From contig NZ_CP073105.1 of assembly GCF_018138085.1 (NCBI RefSeq), positions 3,658,001 through 3,722,000 on the forward strand: 64,000 nt of DNA. Direction: 5' to 3'. The first letter of the stretch is position 1, and every line of letters begins with the position of its first letter. Positions 25,710-35,257 of the stretch are shown here, one piece after another. Origin of the DNA: Stutzerimonas stutzeri. GTDB lineage: Bacteria > Pseudomonadota > Gammaproteobacteria > Pseudomonadales > Pseudomonadaceae. The notes below the pieces were generated by a model that was not told where the DNA came from, did no database searches, and saw nothing but the letters and a program-made list of their open reading frames with translations. The position numbers were made by a program, and so were the translations under genes.

Positions 25710-27233
25710 ATGACCGTGATCAAGCAAGACGATCTGATACAAAGCGTTGCCGATGCTTTGCAGTTCATTTCCTACTACCACCCCGTCGACTTCATCCAGG
25801 CGATGCACGAGGCCTACCTGCGCGAAGAATCGCCAGCGGCGCGCGATTCCATGGCGCAGATCCTGATCAACTCACGCATGTGTGCGACCGGTCATCGGCC
25901 AATCTGCCAGGACACCGGCATCGTTACCGTATTCGTTCGCGTGGGCATGGATGTACGCTGGGACGGCGCCACCATGAGTCTGGACGACATGATCAACGAG
26001 GGTGTTCGCCGCGCCTACAACCTGCCGGAGAACGTACTGCGTGCTTCGATCCTGGCCGACCCGGCAGGTTCCCGCAAGAACACCAAGGACAACACGCCGG
26101 CCGTCATCCACTACTCCATCGTGCCGGGCGACAAGGTCGAAGTGGACGTCGCGGCCAAGGGCGGCGGCTCGGAAAACAAGTCGAAGATGGCCATGCTCAA
26201 CCCGTCCGACTCGATCGTCGACTGGGTGCTCAAGACCGTTCCGACCATGGGCGCTGGCTGGTGCCCACCAGGCATGCTCGGCATCGGCATCGGCGGTACT
26301 GCGGAGAAAGCCGCGGTGATGGCCAAGGAAGTCTTGATGGAATCCATCGACATCCACGAGCTGAAGGCGCGCGGCCCGCAGAACCGCATCGAAGAGCTGC
26401 GTCTGGAGCTGTTCGAGAAGGTCAACCAATTGGGCATCGGTGCCCAGGGCCTGGGCGGCCTGACCACCGTGCTCGACGTCAAGATCATGGACTACCCGAC
26501 CCACGCCGCCTCGTTGCCGGTGTGCATGATCCCCAACTGCGCCGCTACCCGCCACGCACACTTCGTGCTGGACGGCTCCGGCCCTGCAGAACTCACCCCG
26601 CCGCCGCTGGACGCCTACCCGGAGATCGTCTGGGAGGCCGGCCCGAGCGCGCGTCGCGTCAACCTCGACACCATCACGCCGGAAGACGTGCAGAGCTGGA
26701 AGCCGGGCGAAACCGTCCTGCTCAACGGCAAGATGCTCACCGGCCGCGACGCCGCGCACAAGCGCATGGTCGACATGCTGAACAAGGGCGAAGAGCTGCC
26801 GGTGGACCTCAAGGGCCGCTTCATCTACTACGTCGGCCCGGTCGATCCGGTCGGTGACGAAGTGGTCGGCCCGGCCGGCCCGACCACCGCAACGCGGATG
26901 GACAAGTTCACCCGTCAGATCCTTGAGCAGACCGGCCTATTGGGCATGATCGGCAAGTCCGAGCGCGGCCCGATCGCCATCGACGCGATCAAGGACAACA
27001 AGGCTGTCTACCTGATGGCGGTTGGCGGCGCGGCCTATCTGGTTGCCCAGGCAATCAAGAAGTCCAAGGTGCTGGCCTTCGCCGAGCTGGGCATGGAAGC
27101 CATCTACGAGTTCGAAGTGAAGGACATGCCGGTCACCGTCGCCGTCGATACCAACGGCGAGTCGGTGCACATCACCGGCCCGGCCATCTGGCAGCAGAAG
27201 ATCGCAGAAAACCTGGCCGTCGAAGTGCAGTAA
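25710..27233 (+). CDS. fumA: Class I (iron-sulfur) fumarate hydratase
   Basis: FumA interconverts fumarate and malate with an oxygen-sensitive 4Fe-4S cluster. The 507-residue protein joins the N-terminal alpha domain and the C-terminal beta domain in one chain. Cluster-ligand regions are RPICQDTGI, GGLTTVLDVKIMDYPTHAASLPVCMIPNCAATRH and the C-terminal GPTTATRMDKF. MTVIKQDDLIQ was taken as the start because of AGAGGACG upstream and the family's usual N terminus. It corresponds to PA4333. Confidence 0.95.
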   Translation: MTVIKQDDLIQSVADALQFISYYHPVDFIQAMHEAYLREESPAARDSMAQILINSRMCATGHRPICQDTGIVTVFVRVGMDVRWDGATMSLDDMINEGVRRAYNLPENVLRASILADPAGSRKNTKDNTPAVIHYSIVPGDKVEVDVAAKGGGSENKSKMAMLNPSDSIVDWVLKTVPTMGAGWCPPGMLGIGIGGTAEKAAVMAKEVLMESIDIHELKARGPQNRIEELRLELFEKVNQLGIGAQGLGGLTTVLDVKIMDYPTHAASLPVCMIPNCAATRHAHFVLDGSGPAELTPPPLDAYPEIVWEAGPSARRVNLDTITPEDVQSWKPGETVLLNGKMLTGRDAAHKRMVDMLNKGEELPVDLKGRFIYYVGPVDPVGDEVVGPAGPTTATRMDKFTRQILEQTGLLGMIGKSERGPIAIDAIKDNKAVYLMAVGGAAYLVAQAIKKSKVLAFAELGMEAIYEFEVKDMPVTVAVDTNGESVHITGPAIWQQKIAENLAVEVQ

Positions 27234-27244
27234 CCGTAGGCCAC

Positions 27245-27276
27245 AAAAAAAGCCCGGCTTCATGCCGGGCTTTTTT
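27245..27276. terminator. Bidirectional rho-independent terminator between fumA and aer
   Basis: The stem AGCCCGGC / GCCGGGCT has a 5-base loop, an A-run on the left and a T-run on the right. It can serve both convergent genes. Confidence 0.93.
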
Positions 27277-27287
27277 GTTCTCCGTTA

Positions 27288-28853
27288 CTAGCGGTTGAAA
27301 CGCTCGACCAACGCGCGCAATCCGCGGGCAGCGCCTTCCAGCTCGCGACCGCGCTGCATCGTCAGGTCCGCTTTGCTCACGTTGCTGTCTGTGGTCACTG
27401 CGATGCTGGTGACCTGCCGAGCAATGTCCTCTGCCACGTGAGCCTGTTCGTCTGCCGCGGCGGCCATCTGCTGGCTCATGCCGGTGATACGGTTCACCGC
27501 ATCTCGAATGCCTTGCAGGGCCTGCTGCGTCTCGATGACCTGGGCCAGCCCTTGCGCCGCCTCCTTGTCACCTACCTGGGCGATGACGACCGCTTCTTCA
27601 GCTTTGCTGGTCAGCGACTGGATGATGGACTGGATCTGCTGCGTTGAATCCCGCGTCTTGCTGGCCAGCGCGCGCACTTCGTCCGCCACTACAGCGAAGC
27701 CCCTGCCCTGCTCGCCTGCCCGCGCCGCTTCGATCGCCGCATTGAGCGCCAGCAGGTTGGTCTGTTCAGCGATGCTCTGAATCATGCCGGCGGCAGACAT
27801 GATCTGCTGCGTCTCGCCGGCCAGCTCGTTTACCGCACTGCCGATGTTGGTCACGGTGTTGGCCAGCAGCTCCATCGCCTTACGCGAGCTGGCCGCCACC
27901 CGATCTCCGTCGGTTGCCAGCGCGTTAGCCGTGGTCGCGTCTTCGGCCGTCTGCTGCACGTGGCTGGCGACTTCGGTAATCGATGCGGTCATCTCAGTCA
28001 CTGCGGTGGCCGTCATGTCCGTTTCACCGCGCTGTTGGCGCAGGTCGTTCTCGGTCTGGCTGGCCAGCAGGGAGGTATCCGCCGAAGCGCTTTCGACCTG
28101 CGCGGCCAGATCGGAAAGACGCGTCAGGGCGGTGCGCAGACGCGCATCCTCGCTGATCAGCGCCATTTCCAAGCGCGCGGCGTTGCCTTGCTGTTGGGTA
28201 TAGCTCAGGGCGACCACTGGATCGGTGAAGGCGTCGGGAACGCTGCGCAGTATCTGCTCCAACTGCCGTTCAGCGGCTGCGTAACAGCCAATCCCCAAGG
28301 CGAAGAACAGGCCAAGCACGACAGCAACCTCGACCACAGTCGGCAGCCAGAACATCCCTCCAGCAGCGAGAATCGCGGCGCCAAAGGGCATTGCCAAAAC
28401 GCGAGCCCAGCGCTTGATCTTGCGATCAAAGGGAACCGCCGGCTTCCCAGCCCGCAGGCGCTCGTATAACGCTGTGGCTCGTGCCACCTGATCTGCGGTC
28501 GGCTTGACGCGCACCGACTCGAAGCCAGTCAGCTTGCCTCCGTCGAGAATCGGCGTGACATAGGCGCTAACCCAGTAGAAATCACCATTCTTGCAGCGGT
28601 TCTTGACGACGCCCATCCAGCTCTTGCCGGCTTTGAGATAGCTCCACATCTCCCGAAAGATGGCTGGCGGCATGTCCGGGTGACGAACCAGATTATGATC
28701 GCTGCCGATCAACTCTGCCCTTGAGTAACCGCTGACAGCGACAAACTCGTCATTGCAGTAGAGGATCTTGCCTTGCGTGTCGGTTGCAGAGATCAGCCGC
28801 TGCTGTGCCGGAAAGGTTCTCTCGGTGTTGCTGACCGGTCCGTTATTTCTCAT
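27288..28853 (-). CDS. aer: PAS-containing methyl-accepting chemotaxis protein, Aer type
   Basis: The N-terminal PAS domain (about 10-120; YCNDEFVAVSGYSRAELIG, NLVRHPDMP, WMGVVKNRCKNGDFYW) is of the FAD-binding Aer type. Two membrane-associated segments follow (about 155-200), and a long cytoplasmic signalling domain carries the MCP hairpin (EQTNLLALNAAIEAARAGEQGRGFAVVADEVRALA). Aer reads the redox state of the respiratory chain and directs energy taxis. At 521 residues its length is normal. The flavin ligand is inferred from family membership. Confidence 0.9.
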   Translation of the reverse strand: MRNNGPVSNTERTFPAQQRLISATDTQGKILYCNDEFVAVSGYSRAELIGSDHNLVRHPDMPPAIFREMWSYLKAGKSWMGVVKNRCKNGDFYWVSAYVTPILDGGKLTGFESVRVKPTADQVARATALYERLRAGKPAVPFDRKIKRWARVLAMPFGAAILAAGGMFWLPTVVEVAVVLGLFFALGIGCYAAAERQLEQILRSVPDAFTDPVVALSYTQQQGNAARLEMALISEDARLRTALTRLSDLAAQVESASADTSLLASQTENDLRQQRGETDMTATAVTEMTASITEVASHVQQTAEDATTANALATDGDRVAASSRKAMELLANTVTNIGSAVNELAGETQQIMSAAGMIQSIAEQTNLLALNAAIEAARAGEQGRGFAVVADEVRALASKTRDSTQQIQSIIQSLTSKAEEAVVIAQVGDKEAAQGLAQVIETQQALQGIRDAVNRITGMSQQMAAAADEQAHVAEDIARQVTSIAVTTDSNVSKADLTMQRGRELEGAARGLRALVERFNR

Positions 28854-29012
28854 CGTCCTGAACTCCGTAGCGGCGCTTCAATGCCATCCAGACTCGCAGC
28901 CACAACGAGCCAATTGTTACAGGAATCGGACAGGACGAAGAAAACTTGAGACGGCACTCGGTCGACTCAGACGAACGTCGAGCCACCGCGATGGCAGGCT
29001 AGTGCTACGAGA

Positions 29013-29234
29013 TCAACCCATTGGCCGGCGCAGCTGCACGAACAGCGCCTCGACCTTCGCCCTCGCCCAAGGCGTCTTGCGCAGAAAGGTCAGGCTGGAC
29101 TTGATGCTGGGGTCGCTTTTGAAGCAGCGGATATCGACCCGCTCTGCCAACCCCTGCCAGCCGAAATGCGCGTGCAGTTCGACCAGGATGGTTTCGAGCG
29201 TCACGCCGTGAAGGGGATCTTTTGCCTGGGACAT
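29013..29234 (-). CDS. VF530 family (DUF2132) DNA-binding-like small protein
   Basis: The 73-residue protein starts [26 protein letters not shown] and ends with the [20 protein letters not shown] segment typical of the VF530 family. Members adopt a small SAP-like helical fold suggested to bind DNA. The cellular role is unknown. The ATG start was chosen at the family's conserved N terminus. It is encoded downstream of the DJ-1-like gene, separated from it by a terminator. Confidence 0.85.
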   Translation of the reverse strand: MSQAKDPLHGVTLETILVELHAHFGWQGLAERVDIRCFKSDPSIKSSLTFLRKTPWARAKVEALFVQLRRPMG

Positions 29235-29265
29235 CGGTGCTCTCACGGCCATGGCTGGGTGGAAT

Positions 29266-29293
29266 GAAAAGGCCCGCCAGCGGCGGGCCTTTC
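29266..29293 (-). terminator. Rho-independent terminator of the DJ-1/PfpI gene
   Basis: Read on the minus strand, AAAGGCCCGCC / GGCGGGCCTTT with a 4-base loop runs into a short T-rich tail, immediately after the DJ-1-like stop. Confidence 0.8.
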
Positions 29294-29306
29294 GAACCAC
29301 AACATC

Positions 29307-29888
29307 TTACAGGCTGATGCGTGTCCCGAGCAGCTCCAGAAATGCCGCCAGCCAGGCCGGATGCGCCGGCCATGCCGGAGCGGTAACCAGGTTGCCCTGG
29401 GTATGGGCCTTGTCGACCGGGATGTCGACGTATTCACCGCCTGCCAGCCGCACTTCCGGCGCGCAAGCCGGGTAAGCGCTACAGGCATGCCCCTGAAGGA
29501 TCTCGGCCGCCGCCAGCAGCTGAGCGCCATGGCACACCGCGGCAATCGGCTTTTGCACCTCGCCGAATGCCTTGACCAGGCCTATCACCCGCTCGTTGAG
29601 CCGCAAATACTCCGGCGAACGACCGCCGGGCACGACCAGCGCGTCATAGTCCTCGGCTCGCACCGCATCGAAGTCGAAGTTCAGCGCGAAGTTATGACCG
29701 GGCTTCTCGCTATAGGTCTGATCGCCTTCGAAGTCGTGGATCGCCGTGCGTACCGTATCGCCGGCTTTCTTGTCGGGGCAGACGGCATGCACGGTGTGCC
29801 CGACCATTTGCAGCGCCTGGAACGGCACCATGGTTTCGTAATCTTCGACATAGTCGCCGACCAGCATCAGGATCTTCTTCGCAGCCAT
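29307..29888 (-). CDS. DJ-1/PfpI family protein
   Basis: The 193-residue protein has the DJ-1/PfpI fold. [21 protein letters not shown] holds the conserved Glu, and [13 protein letters not shown] holds the nucleophile-elbow Cys with the following His. The family includes deglycases, proteases and chaperones. The segment [23 protein letters not shown] is typical of the YhbO/PfpI-like subset. Activity cannot be narrowed further from sequence. It is a monocistronic gene with its own terminator. Confidence 0.9.
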   Translation of the reverse strand: MAAKKILMLVGDYVEDYETMVPFQALQMVGHTVHAVCPDKKAGDTVRTAIHDFEGDQTYSEKPGHNFALNFDFDAVRAEDYDALVVPGGRSPEYLRLNERVIGLVKAFGEVQKPIAAVCHGAQLLAAAEILQGHACSAYPACAPEVRLAGGEYVDIPVDKAHTQGNLVTAPAWPAHPAWLAAFLELLGTRISL

Positions 29889-29937
29889 TGGAGCAGTCTC
29901 CCAGTCAGGTGAAGGATTGCAGCGCCCAGCCTACGCC

Positions 29938-31101
29938 TCAGCCGCTGCGGTTGAATATATTGATCACGAGCCGATCGAGCAGCCCCCACATGCGCTGGTA
30001 GATGCGCTGGCTGAGCGGGCGGGCGTGCCACTGCTCGAGGTCGATCTCCAGGCTGCGGGAAAAATCACGCTCGAAGCTGGCCACCACGCAGGCACTGAAC
30101 TGGCTGTCAATCGCCTCCAGGTTGGCTTCCAGGTTCCAGCGCAGGTTCCAGTGATCGAAATTGCACGAGCCGACGCTCACCCAGTCATCGACCAGCACCA
30201 TTTTCATGTGCAGGAAGTGTGGCTGATATTCGTGAATCCGCACGCCCGCCCTGAGCAGCCGCGGGTAATAGCGCTGACCGGCATAGCGCACCGAGGGGTG
30301 ATCGGTATTACGACTGGTCAGTAACAGCTGCACGTCCACGCCACGTCGGGCCGCACGCATCAGCTCGCGGCGTACGCGACCGGTCGGCAGGAAGTAAGGC
30401 GTGGCCAGCCAGATCCGCTGCTGTGCATGCCGCAGGTTTCGCAACAGACTATGAAGAATGTCACGATGCTGTCGCGCCGCCGAATACGCAACCCGCCCCA
30501 TCCCCATGCCGGTGGACGGGTTGACGGGCACCCTCGGCTGCCGCTGCGGTAACGGCAGTTGCCAGATCCGCCGCTTCAGGCACAACGCCCATTGCACATC
30601 GAACAATCGCCGCCAGTCGTCCAGCAGCGGGCCGGTGATTTCGACCATTGCTTCGTGCCAGTGCTCGTCGGGGTTGTCGGGATTCCAGAACTCATCGGTC
30701 GCGCCAGTTCCGCCCACGAAGCAATGCCGGTCGTCGATCAGGATCAGCTTGCGATGATCGCGGTGCAGGTTGCGAAATTTCAGACGTAGTTTCAGAGGGT
30801 TATATTGGCGAAAGTCGATGCCGGCGTCGCTCAGACGCTGGCGCGCCTTCTGGCCCAGTTTGAGGCAGCCGAAACCATCGAACAGACAGCGCACCCGCAC
30901 ACCACGTTCGGCGGCGGCCACCAGGGTATCGATCAGCCGATCCGCACACTGCCCGTCCTCGACGAGATAAAGCTCGACGTCCACCCGGCGCTCGGCCGTA
31001 CCGATGCTCTCCAGGATGCGCGGAAAGAACGTCGGCCCGTCGGTCAGCAGCTGGAAGCGGTTGCCTCCTCGCCATGGGAATACGTCCCCCGCCAGCATCA
31101 T
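29938..31101 (-). CDS. Phospholipase D-fold protein, cardiolipin synthase-like
   Basis: Two HKD motifs are intact: HRDHRKLILIDD and HFLHMKMVLVDD (HxKx4D). This makes it a PLD-superfamily phosphatidyltransferase, most like the ClsB class that lacks N-terminal membrane segments. The start is uncertain. The ATG pair at 31101/31098 has GGAG about nine bases upstream and fits the conserved FPWRGGNRFQLLTDG start. A longer frame reaches 31218. A cardiolipin or related lipid product is inferred. Confidence 0.82.
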   Translation of the reverse strand: MMLAGDVFPWRGGNRFQLLTDGPTFFPRILESIGTAERRVDVELYLVEDGQCADRLIDTLVAAAERGVRVRCLFDGFGCLKLGQKARQRLSDAGIDFRQYNPLKLRLKFRNLHRDHRKLILIDDRHCFVGGTGATDEFWNPDNPDEHWHEAMVEITGPLLDDWRRLFDVQWALCLKRRIWQLPLPQRQPRVPVNPSTGMGMGRVAYSAARQHRDILHSLLRNLRHAQQRIWLATPYFLPTGRVRRELMRAARRGVDVQLLLTSRNTDHPSVRYAGQRYYPRLLRAGVRIHEYQPHFLHMKMVLVDDWVSVGSCNFDHWNLRWNLEANLEAIDSQFSACVVASFERDFSRSLEIDLEQWHARPLSQRIYQRMWGLLDRLVINIFNRSG

Positions 31102-31306
31102 GATCGAAGGCTCCGCACAAATACCGTGCGCCAAGCGGAAGTGGCGATACAGCTGAGAGACATTGAAATCCTTGTCTGGTAAATGTTCAGGACGTTGCCG
31201 AGCGGGCACATCGCGCAACCTCGACCATCGTCCCGTGCCCTTGCGGCACGCCTGTTATAGGTTCGCGCCGCCAGCAGGAGTTCCCAAAGTGTCGGCCTTT
31301 ACCTGC

Positions 31307-32209
31307 TTACGGCTGATTGTCCTCGGGTGTAAGCCCATACACCGCGGTAGCCTGCGCGAGCCGCCTGGCCTGCGCGCCACGCGCCAATTGCAGCACGCCG
31401 CGATCACGCCGCCAAAGATCCAGCCACTGCCGTGGACCGACCGCCAGCGCGGCATCAATCTCATCGGCCAGCACTGAGAACTGCAAGTTCAGCGCCGCCA
31501 ACAAGATATGGGTTGCAGATTCTGCAGGTGAAAGTCGCGAGACTTCAGCCCCGCCGGCCAATAGACCGGACAGCTGCAATTGCAATCGTTGCGGCCAGCC
31601 GCATTCCAACCCGACGCCATAAAGCCAGCTGACCAGCGCCGTCATCACATACAGGTCTTCCAGCGTGCGGAACGGCTTGACGTAATCGTCCCACCCATCA
31701 CCAGCCAGCCGGCGACATGCTGCGCTTTCCAGCCGCAGGCGGCCATGCGGAACATCCACCATCAGGGGCAACGGCGGCCGCGTCTCGATGATTACCCCGC
31801 GATCGCCGCGACCCACGACGCACAGACTCAGGCGCGGACGCTCGCCAGGCGACTCGTCGCGCGCAGGCACCAACAACCAGCTCGCCATCGAACCGGCGGT
31901 GACGAAATCCTTTTGGCCGGTCAGCAGTGATCCTTCCAGGCGGGTCAGCATATCGGCCGGGCGCAGCTTGCGGTCTTCGGTCGCACATAGCGCACCGAGC
32001 CCTTCGGGCGCCGCAGGCCAGAGCCGTCGCAGCGCGGCCTGGTAACCGGCAAGAAAGGCCAGCCCGGGAGTAGCTGCCACCCGGCCGCCGAGCACCGCCA
32101 GCTCGAAGACACCGCCCTCGCAACGAGCCCGCAGTTCGGCAAACCAGTCATCCAGTGCGAGCCGTGGTGGCAGGCGGTGCAGCGGGCCGAGCAGCGAGTG
32201 CCAGGACAT
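31307..32209 (-). CDS. Acyl-CoA dehydrogenase-like protein
   Basis: The 300-residue protein is shorter than true acyl-CoA dehydrogenases (~380). It shows the general pattern of the fold: a helical N terminus, a middle beta part (LTGQKDFVTAGSMASWLLVPAR, where real enzymes have G-x-K-x-F/W-I-T-N) and a helical C terminus. The family's catalytic Glu is not evident. It may be a degenerate or non-enzymatic member. It is divergent from olsBA. ATG 32209 has GGAG eight bases upstream. Confidence 0.65.
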   Translation of the reverse strand: MSWHSLLGPLHRLPPRLALDDWFAELRARCEGGVFELAVLGGRVAATPGLAFLAGYQAALRRLWPAAPEGLGALCATEDRKLRPADMLTRLEGSLLTGQKDFVTAGSMASWLLVPARDESPGERPRLSLCVVGRGDRGVIIETRPPLPLMVDVPHGRLRLESAACRRLAGDGWDDYVKPFRTLEDLYVMTALVSWLYGVGLECGWPQRLQLQLSGLLAGGAEVSRLSPAESATHILLAALNLQFSVLADEIDAALAVGPRQWLDLWRRDRGVLQLARGAQARRLAQATAVYGLTPEDNQP

Positions 32210-32401
32210 CGAGTTCACTCCATGGGTTCAGCGAAGAGATAGCCAATGGCAATCACCGTCATCCAAGCATCATCGATCCGTAACAGTCGTGACACCGCCT
32301 CTGCCTAGCCTGAGCCGGCATCACTGATCGACGGAACGCCAACCATAACAATCAAGCGCTCCGATTGCATTGCCACGCCAAGGCTGACCAGGAGACAGGG
32401 C

Positions 32402-33148
32402 ATGACCACCATCGCTTTTCCTCGCACCACACGGCGCTTACAAGCAGAGCGCCTGCACGAGCAAGCCGCGCTGCGCGAAGCCCAGGCCTTGCGCTATAGG
32501 GTGTTCAGCAGCGAGTTCGGCGCACGCATGCAAGGCGCCGAAGCCGGGCTGGACAGCGACGACTTCGACGCGCACTGCAGCCACATCGGCGTCCGTGATC
32601 TGGACAGCGGCCAGCTGGTCGCCACCACACGTCTGCTCGACAACCTGACGGCACGCAGGCTTGGGCGCTTCTACAGCGAAGACGAGTTCAGCCTGCAGGG
32701 CCTGGCGGAGCTGGACGCACCGATTCTGGAGATCGGCCGCACCTGCGTCGATCCGGCCTACCGCAACGGAGCGACCATCGCCGTGCTCTGGGGCGAGCTG
32801 GCTGAAGCCTTGAACCAGGGCGGTTACCGTTACCTGATGGGTTGCGCCAGCATCCCGATGCGCGACGGTGGCGTCCAGGCCCAGGCGATCATGCAGCGCC
32901 TGCGCGAGCGGTACCTGAGTACCGAGCTGTTGCACGCCAACCCGAAGACGCCATTGCCCGTGCTGGAACTGCCGGACAACGTCATCGCGGAAACCCCGCC
33001 ACTGCTCAAAGCCTATCTGCGACTGGGCGCCAAGATCTGCGGCGAGCCCTGCTGGGATCCCGAATTCCAGGTCGCTGACGTCTTTATCCTGCTCAAGCGC
33101 GACGAGCTATGCCCGCGCTACGCACGGCACTTCAAGGCGGCCATCTGA
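32402..33148 (+). CDS. olsB: L-ornithine N-alpha-acyltransferase OlsB
   Basis: OlsB transfers a 3-hydroxyacyl group from acyl carrier protein to ornithine, giving lyso-ornithine lipid. The 248-residue protein has the GNAT-like hemolysin-type acyltransferase pattern ([42 protein letters not shown]). The start has a nearby GGAG (CAGGAGACAGGGC). olsA starts at the very next base, so the pair forms an operon. Ornithine lipids typically replace phospholipids when phosphate is scarce. No Pho box was found by eye. Confidence 0.93.
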   Translation: MTTIAFPRTTRRLQAERLHEQAALREAQALRYRVFSSEFGARMQGAEAGLDSDDFDAHCSHIGVRDLDSGQLVATTRLLDNLTARRLGRFYSEDEFSLQGLAELDAPILEIGRTCVDPAYRNGATIAVLWGELAEALNQGGYRYLMGCASIPMRDGGVQAQAIMQRLRERYLSTELLHANPKTPLPVLELPDNVIAETPPLLKAYLRLGAKICGEPCWDPEFQVADVFILLKRDELCPRYARHFKAAI

Positions 33149-33919
33149 ATGGGCCGGCTGCGGTTGTACATGCGGCTGGTGCGGTTGTGTGGGGTGATTG
33201 CGATCGGCCTGTCGTTCGCCAGTGCGCTGAAGCTCCAGGCGCTGGTCGGAATCAGGCCATCCCAGGCAACACGCCATCGGCTGTGCCGCTGGTTTCTCGC
33301 CCGGCTGGCCGCAGCGCTGCCATACGAGGTTCGGCTGAGGGGTACCCGCCCTGATCAGCCGATGCTATGGCTCGCCAACCACCTGTCCTGGACCGACATC
33401 GCACTGCTGGGCATGCTGCAGCCGATGGCGTTCCTCGCTAAATCCGAGGTACGCCAGTGGCCGTTGTTCGGCTGGCTCGCCGCCGAGGCCGGCACGCAAT
33501 TCATACGACGCGGAGGCGGCGACAGCAGCACCCTGAATCAGTTATTGAGTGCCGAGCTGCAGCAGGGCCGCAACCTGCTGATCTTTCCCGAGGGCACGAC
33601 CACGGACGGCACCACCTTGCGTACGTTCCACTCGCGATTACTGGCCTGTGCCATCGAAACCGGTACACCGATCCAGCCGGTGGCGATCCGCTATCTGCGC
33701 GACGGCGGGACTGATCCCGTCGCGCCGTTCATCGGCGACGATGATCTGCTCTCGCATCTGTTCCGCTTGCTGGCGGCCGACGTTGCAGTCGTGGAGATCC
33801 AGCTGCTGCAGCCCATCGACAGCCGCGGCATGGAACGCAATCGACTCGCTCGCTCTTGCCACACCGCCATCGCCGAAGCGCTGTATGGCGCTGCTGCGCC
33901 GGTCCCCGTAGCCGCCTGA
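33149..33919 (+). CDS. olsA: Lyso-ornithine lipid O-acyltransferase OlsA (PlsC family)
   Basis: OlsA adds the second acyl chain to lyso-ornithine lipid. The 256-residue membrane-associated protein has an N-terminal hydrophobic helix. The PlsC motifs are NHLSWTD (HX4D) and FPEGTTTDGTTLRTFHSRL (the EGTT block). It directly follows olsB with no gap. The general PlsC family also includes phosphatidate synthases; linkage to olsB decides the name. Confidence 0.92.
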   Translation: MGRLRLYMRLVRLCGVIAIGLSFASALKLQALVGIRPSQATRHRLCRWFLARLAAALPYEVRLRGTRPDQPMLWLANHLSWTDIALLGMLQPMAFLAKSEVRQWPLFGWLAAEAGTQFIRRGGGDSSTLNQLLSAELQQGRNLLIFPEGTTTDGTTLRTFHSRLLACAIETGTPIQPVAIRYLRDGGTDPVAPFIGDDDLLSHLFRLLAADVAVVEIQLLQPIDSRGMERNRLARSCHTAIAEALYGAAAPVPVAA

Positions 33920-33958
33920 TACAAGCCGAGCGCAAGGAAGCGCTGCTAGACTGGCCAC

Positions 33959-34555
33959 ATGAACTATCTCGCACATCTGCATCTGGGCGGCTCGCAGCCC
34001 GGCGAGCTGCTCGGCAGCCTGTACGGCGACTTCGTCAAGGGTCCCTTGCAAGGCCGCTGGCCCGCCGACATCGAAGCCGGAATACGCCTGCATCGACAAA
34101 TCGATGCCTATACCGACAGCCATCCCCTGGTGCTGCAAGCCAAGCAGCGCTTTCCCAGCGAACGGCGGCGATACGCTGGAATACTGATCGACCTGTTTTT
34201 CGACCACTGTCTGGCCGCGCACTGGCATGACTATGCCGATGAACCCCTGCAGCTGTTCACAGCACGGGTCTATCGGGTGTTGGATGAGGAGGCCGAACTA
34301 CCCGGCAAGCTGGCGTTCATCGCTCCACGCATGGCGGCTCAGGACTGGCTCGGCAGCTACCGCGACTTCACCGTAATGGAGCAAGTGGTGGCCGGGATGA
34401 GTCGGCGGCTGTCGCGCCCGGAAGGGTTGGCTGGCGGCGTCGCCGAACTGGAGCAGCTATACCTGCCGCTCCAGCAGGATTTCCGCGAGTTCTATCCGCA
34501 ATTGCAGGCTTTCGCGCAGCTCAACGGCGCCCCGCCGAGCGCTGCCGGCAAGTGA
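33959..34555 (+). CDS. acpH: Acyl carrier protein phosphodiesterase AcpH
   Basis: AcpH removes 4'-phosphopantetheine from ACP. The 198-residue protein shows the family start MNYLAHLHLG and the metal-site segments GDFVKG, LHRQIDAYTDSHP and DLFFDHCLAAHW (HD-domain-like). It lies just after olsA, and the shared ACP link may or may not be meaningful. There is no signal peptide. Confidence 0.9.
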   Translation: MNYLAHLHLGGSQPGELLGSLYGDFVKGPLQGRWPADIEAGIRLHRQIDAYTDSHPLVLQAKQRFPSERRRYAGILIDLFFDHCLAAHWHDYADEPLQLFTARVYRVLDEEAELPGKLAFIAPRMAAQDWLGSYRDFTVMEQVVAGMSRRLSRPEGLAGGVAELEQLYLPLQQDFREFYPQLQAFAQLNGAPPSAAGK

Positions 34556-34571
34556 ACGGCCTCGCCTCGAA

Positions 34572-35027
34572 TCACTCAGCCCGCAGCGCTGCGGCGAAGC
34601 GTTCCAACCAGGGCTCCGCGTCGCTTTCGGGGGTGACCGTTTCGCTGGCATCGAGACGCAGCATGTCCTGCACCTCGCGCACGCCCAACTCTGCGTACAA
34701 CTCTCGAACCAGCTCACCGGCACCGCAGAAGGTATCGCCATAGCTGGCGTCGCCCAGCGCGATCACGCCGCCTGGCAAGCCCTGCCACGCCGGAAACCGG
34801 TCGCGGATGGCGGAATATAGCGGAACGAAATTGTCCGGCAGCTCACCCATCCCGGTGGTGGCCGTTACCACCAGCAATGCTTGCGGCGCGAAATCGATGA
34901 CCTGCGCCAGCTGGGCACGCGGGTCATGCCACGTCTCGAAACCTGCTGCCTTCAGGACCGTTGCGGCGTGACGGGCGACATCTTCGGCCGTGCCGTAGAC
35001 CGTACCGGAGAGGATGGCGACTTTCAT
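34572..35027 (-). CDS. Flavodoxin, MioC-like
   Basis: The 151-residue flavodoxin has the FMN phosphate-binding loop SGTVYGTAEDVA at its N terminus, then TATTGMGELPDNF and GDASYGDTFCGAG. It is a short-chain flavodoxin of the MioC/YqcA type that carries electrons to unknown partners. ATG 35027 was chosen because the fold begins right there (MKVAILSG). The redox partner is not in the window. Confidence 0.9.
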   Translation of the reverse strand: MKVAILSGTVYGTAEDVARHAATVLKAAGFETWHDPRAQLAQVIDFAPQALLVVTATTGMGELPDNFVPLYSAIRDRFPAWQGLPGGVIALGDASYGDTFCGAGELVRELYAELGVREVQDMLRLDASETVTPESDAEPWLERFAAALRAE

Positions 35028-35257
35028 GATGAGCTCCGCTGCGAATGGAAGCGCAACATTATGCCGCATTCGGCCCTCTAGCCGACGCAGGGAGTTCTAC
35101 ACTCTCAACGAGTGCGCCTGGTGTGACAGGGAATTTATCGACCAGAGCGTTGTCGCAAGGCGGTCCTTCAGAGGATCTCGCGGGGTGCCTGACAGGCGCA
35201 CGGAGCCAACAAGGCATGGGCAGGCCAGGTCCTGCTGCCCTGGAGAGGGAAGTCGGG

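Noticed and set aside
25595..26857. 420-residue frame overlapping fumA
   Set aside because: It is a shifted frame of the fumarase gene. The class I fumarase in the other frame is unmistakable.
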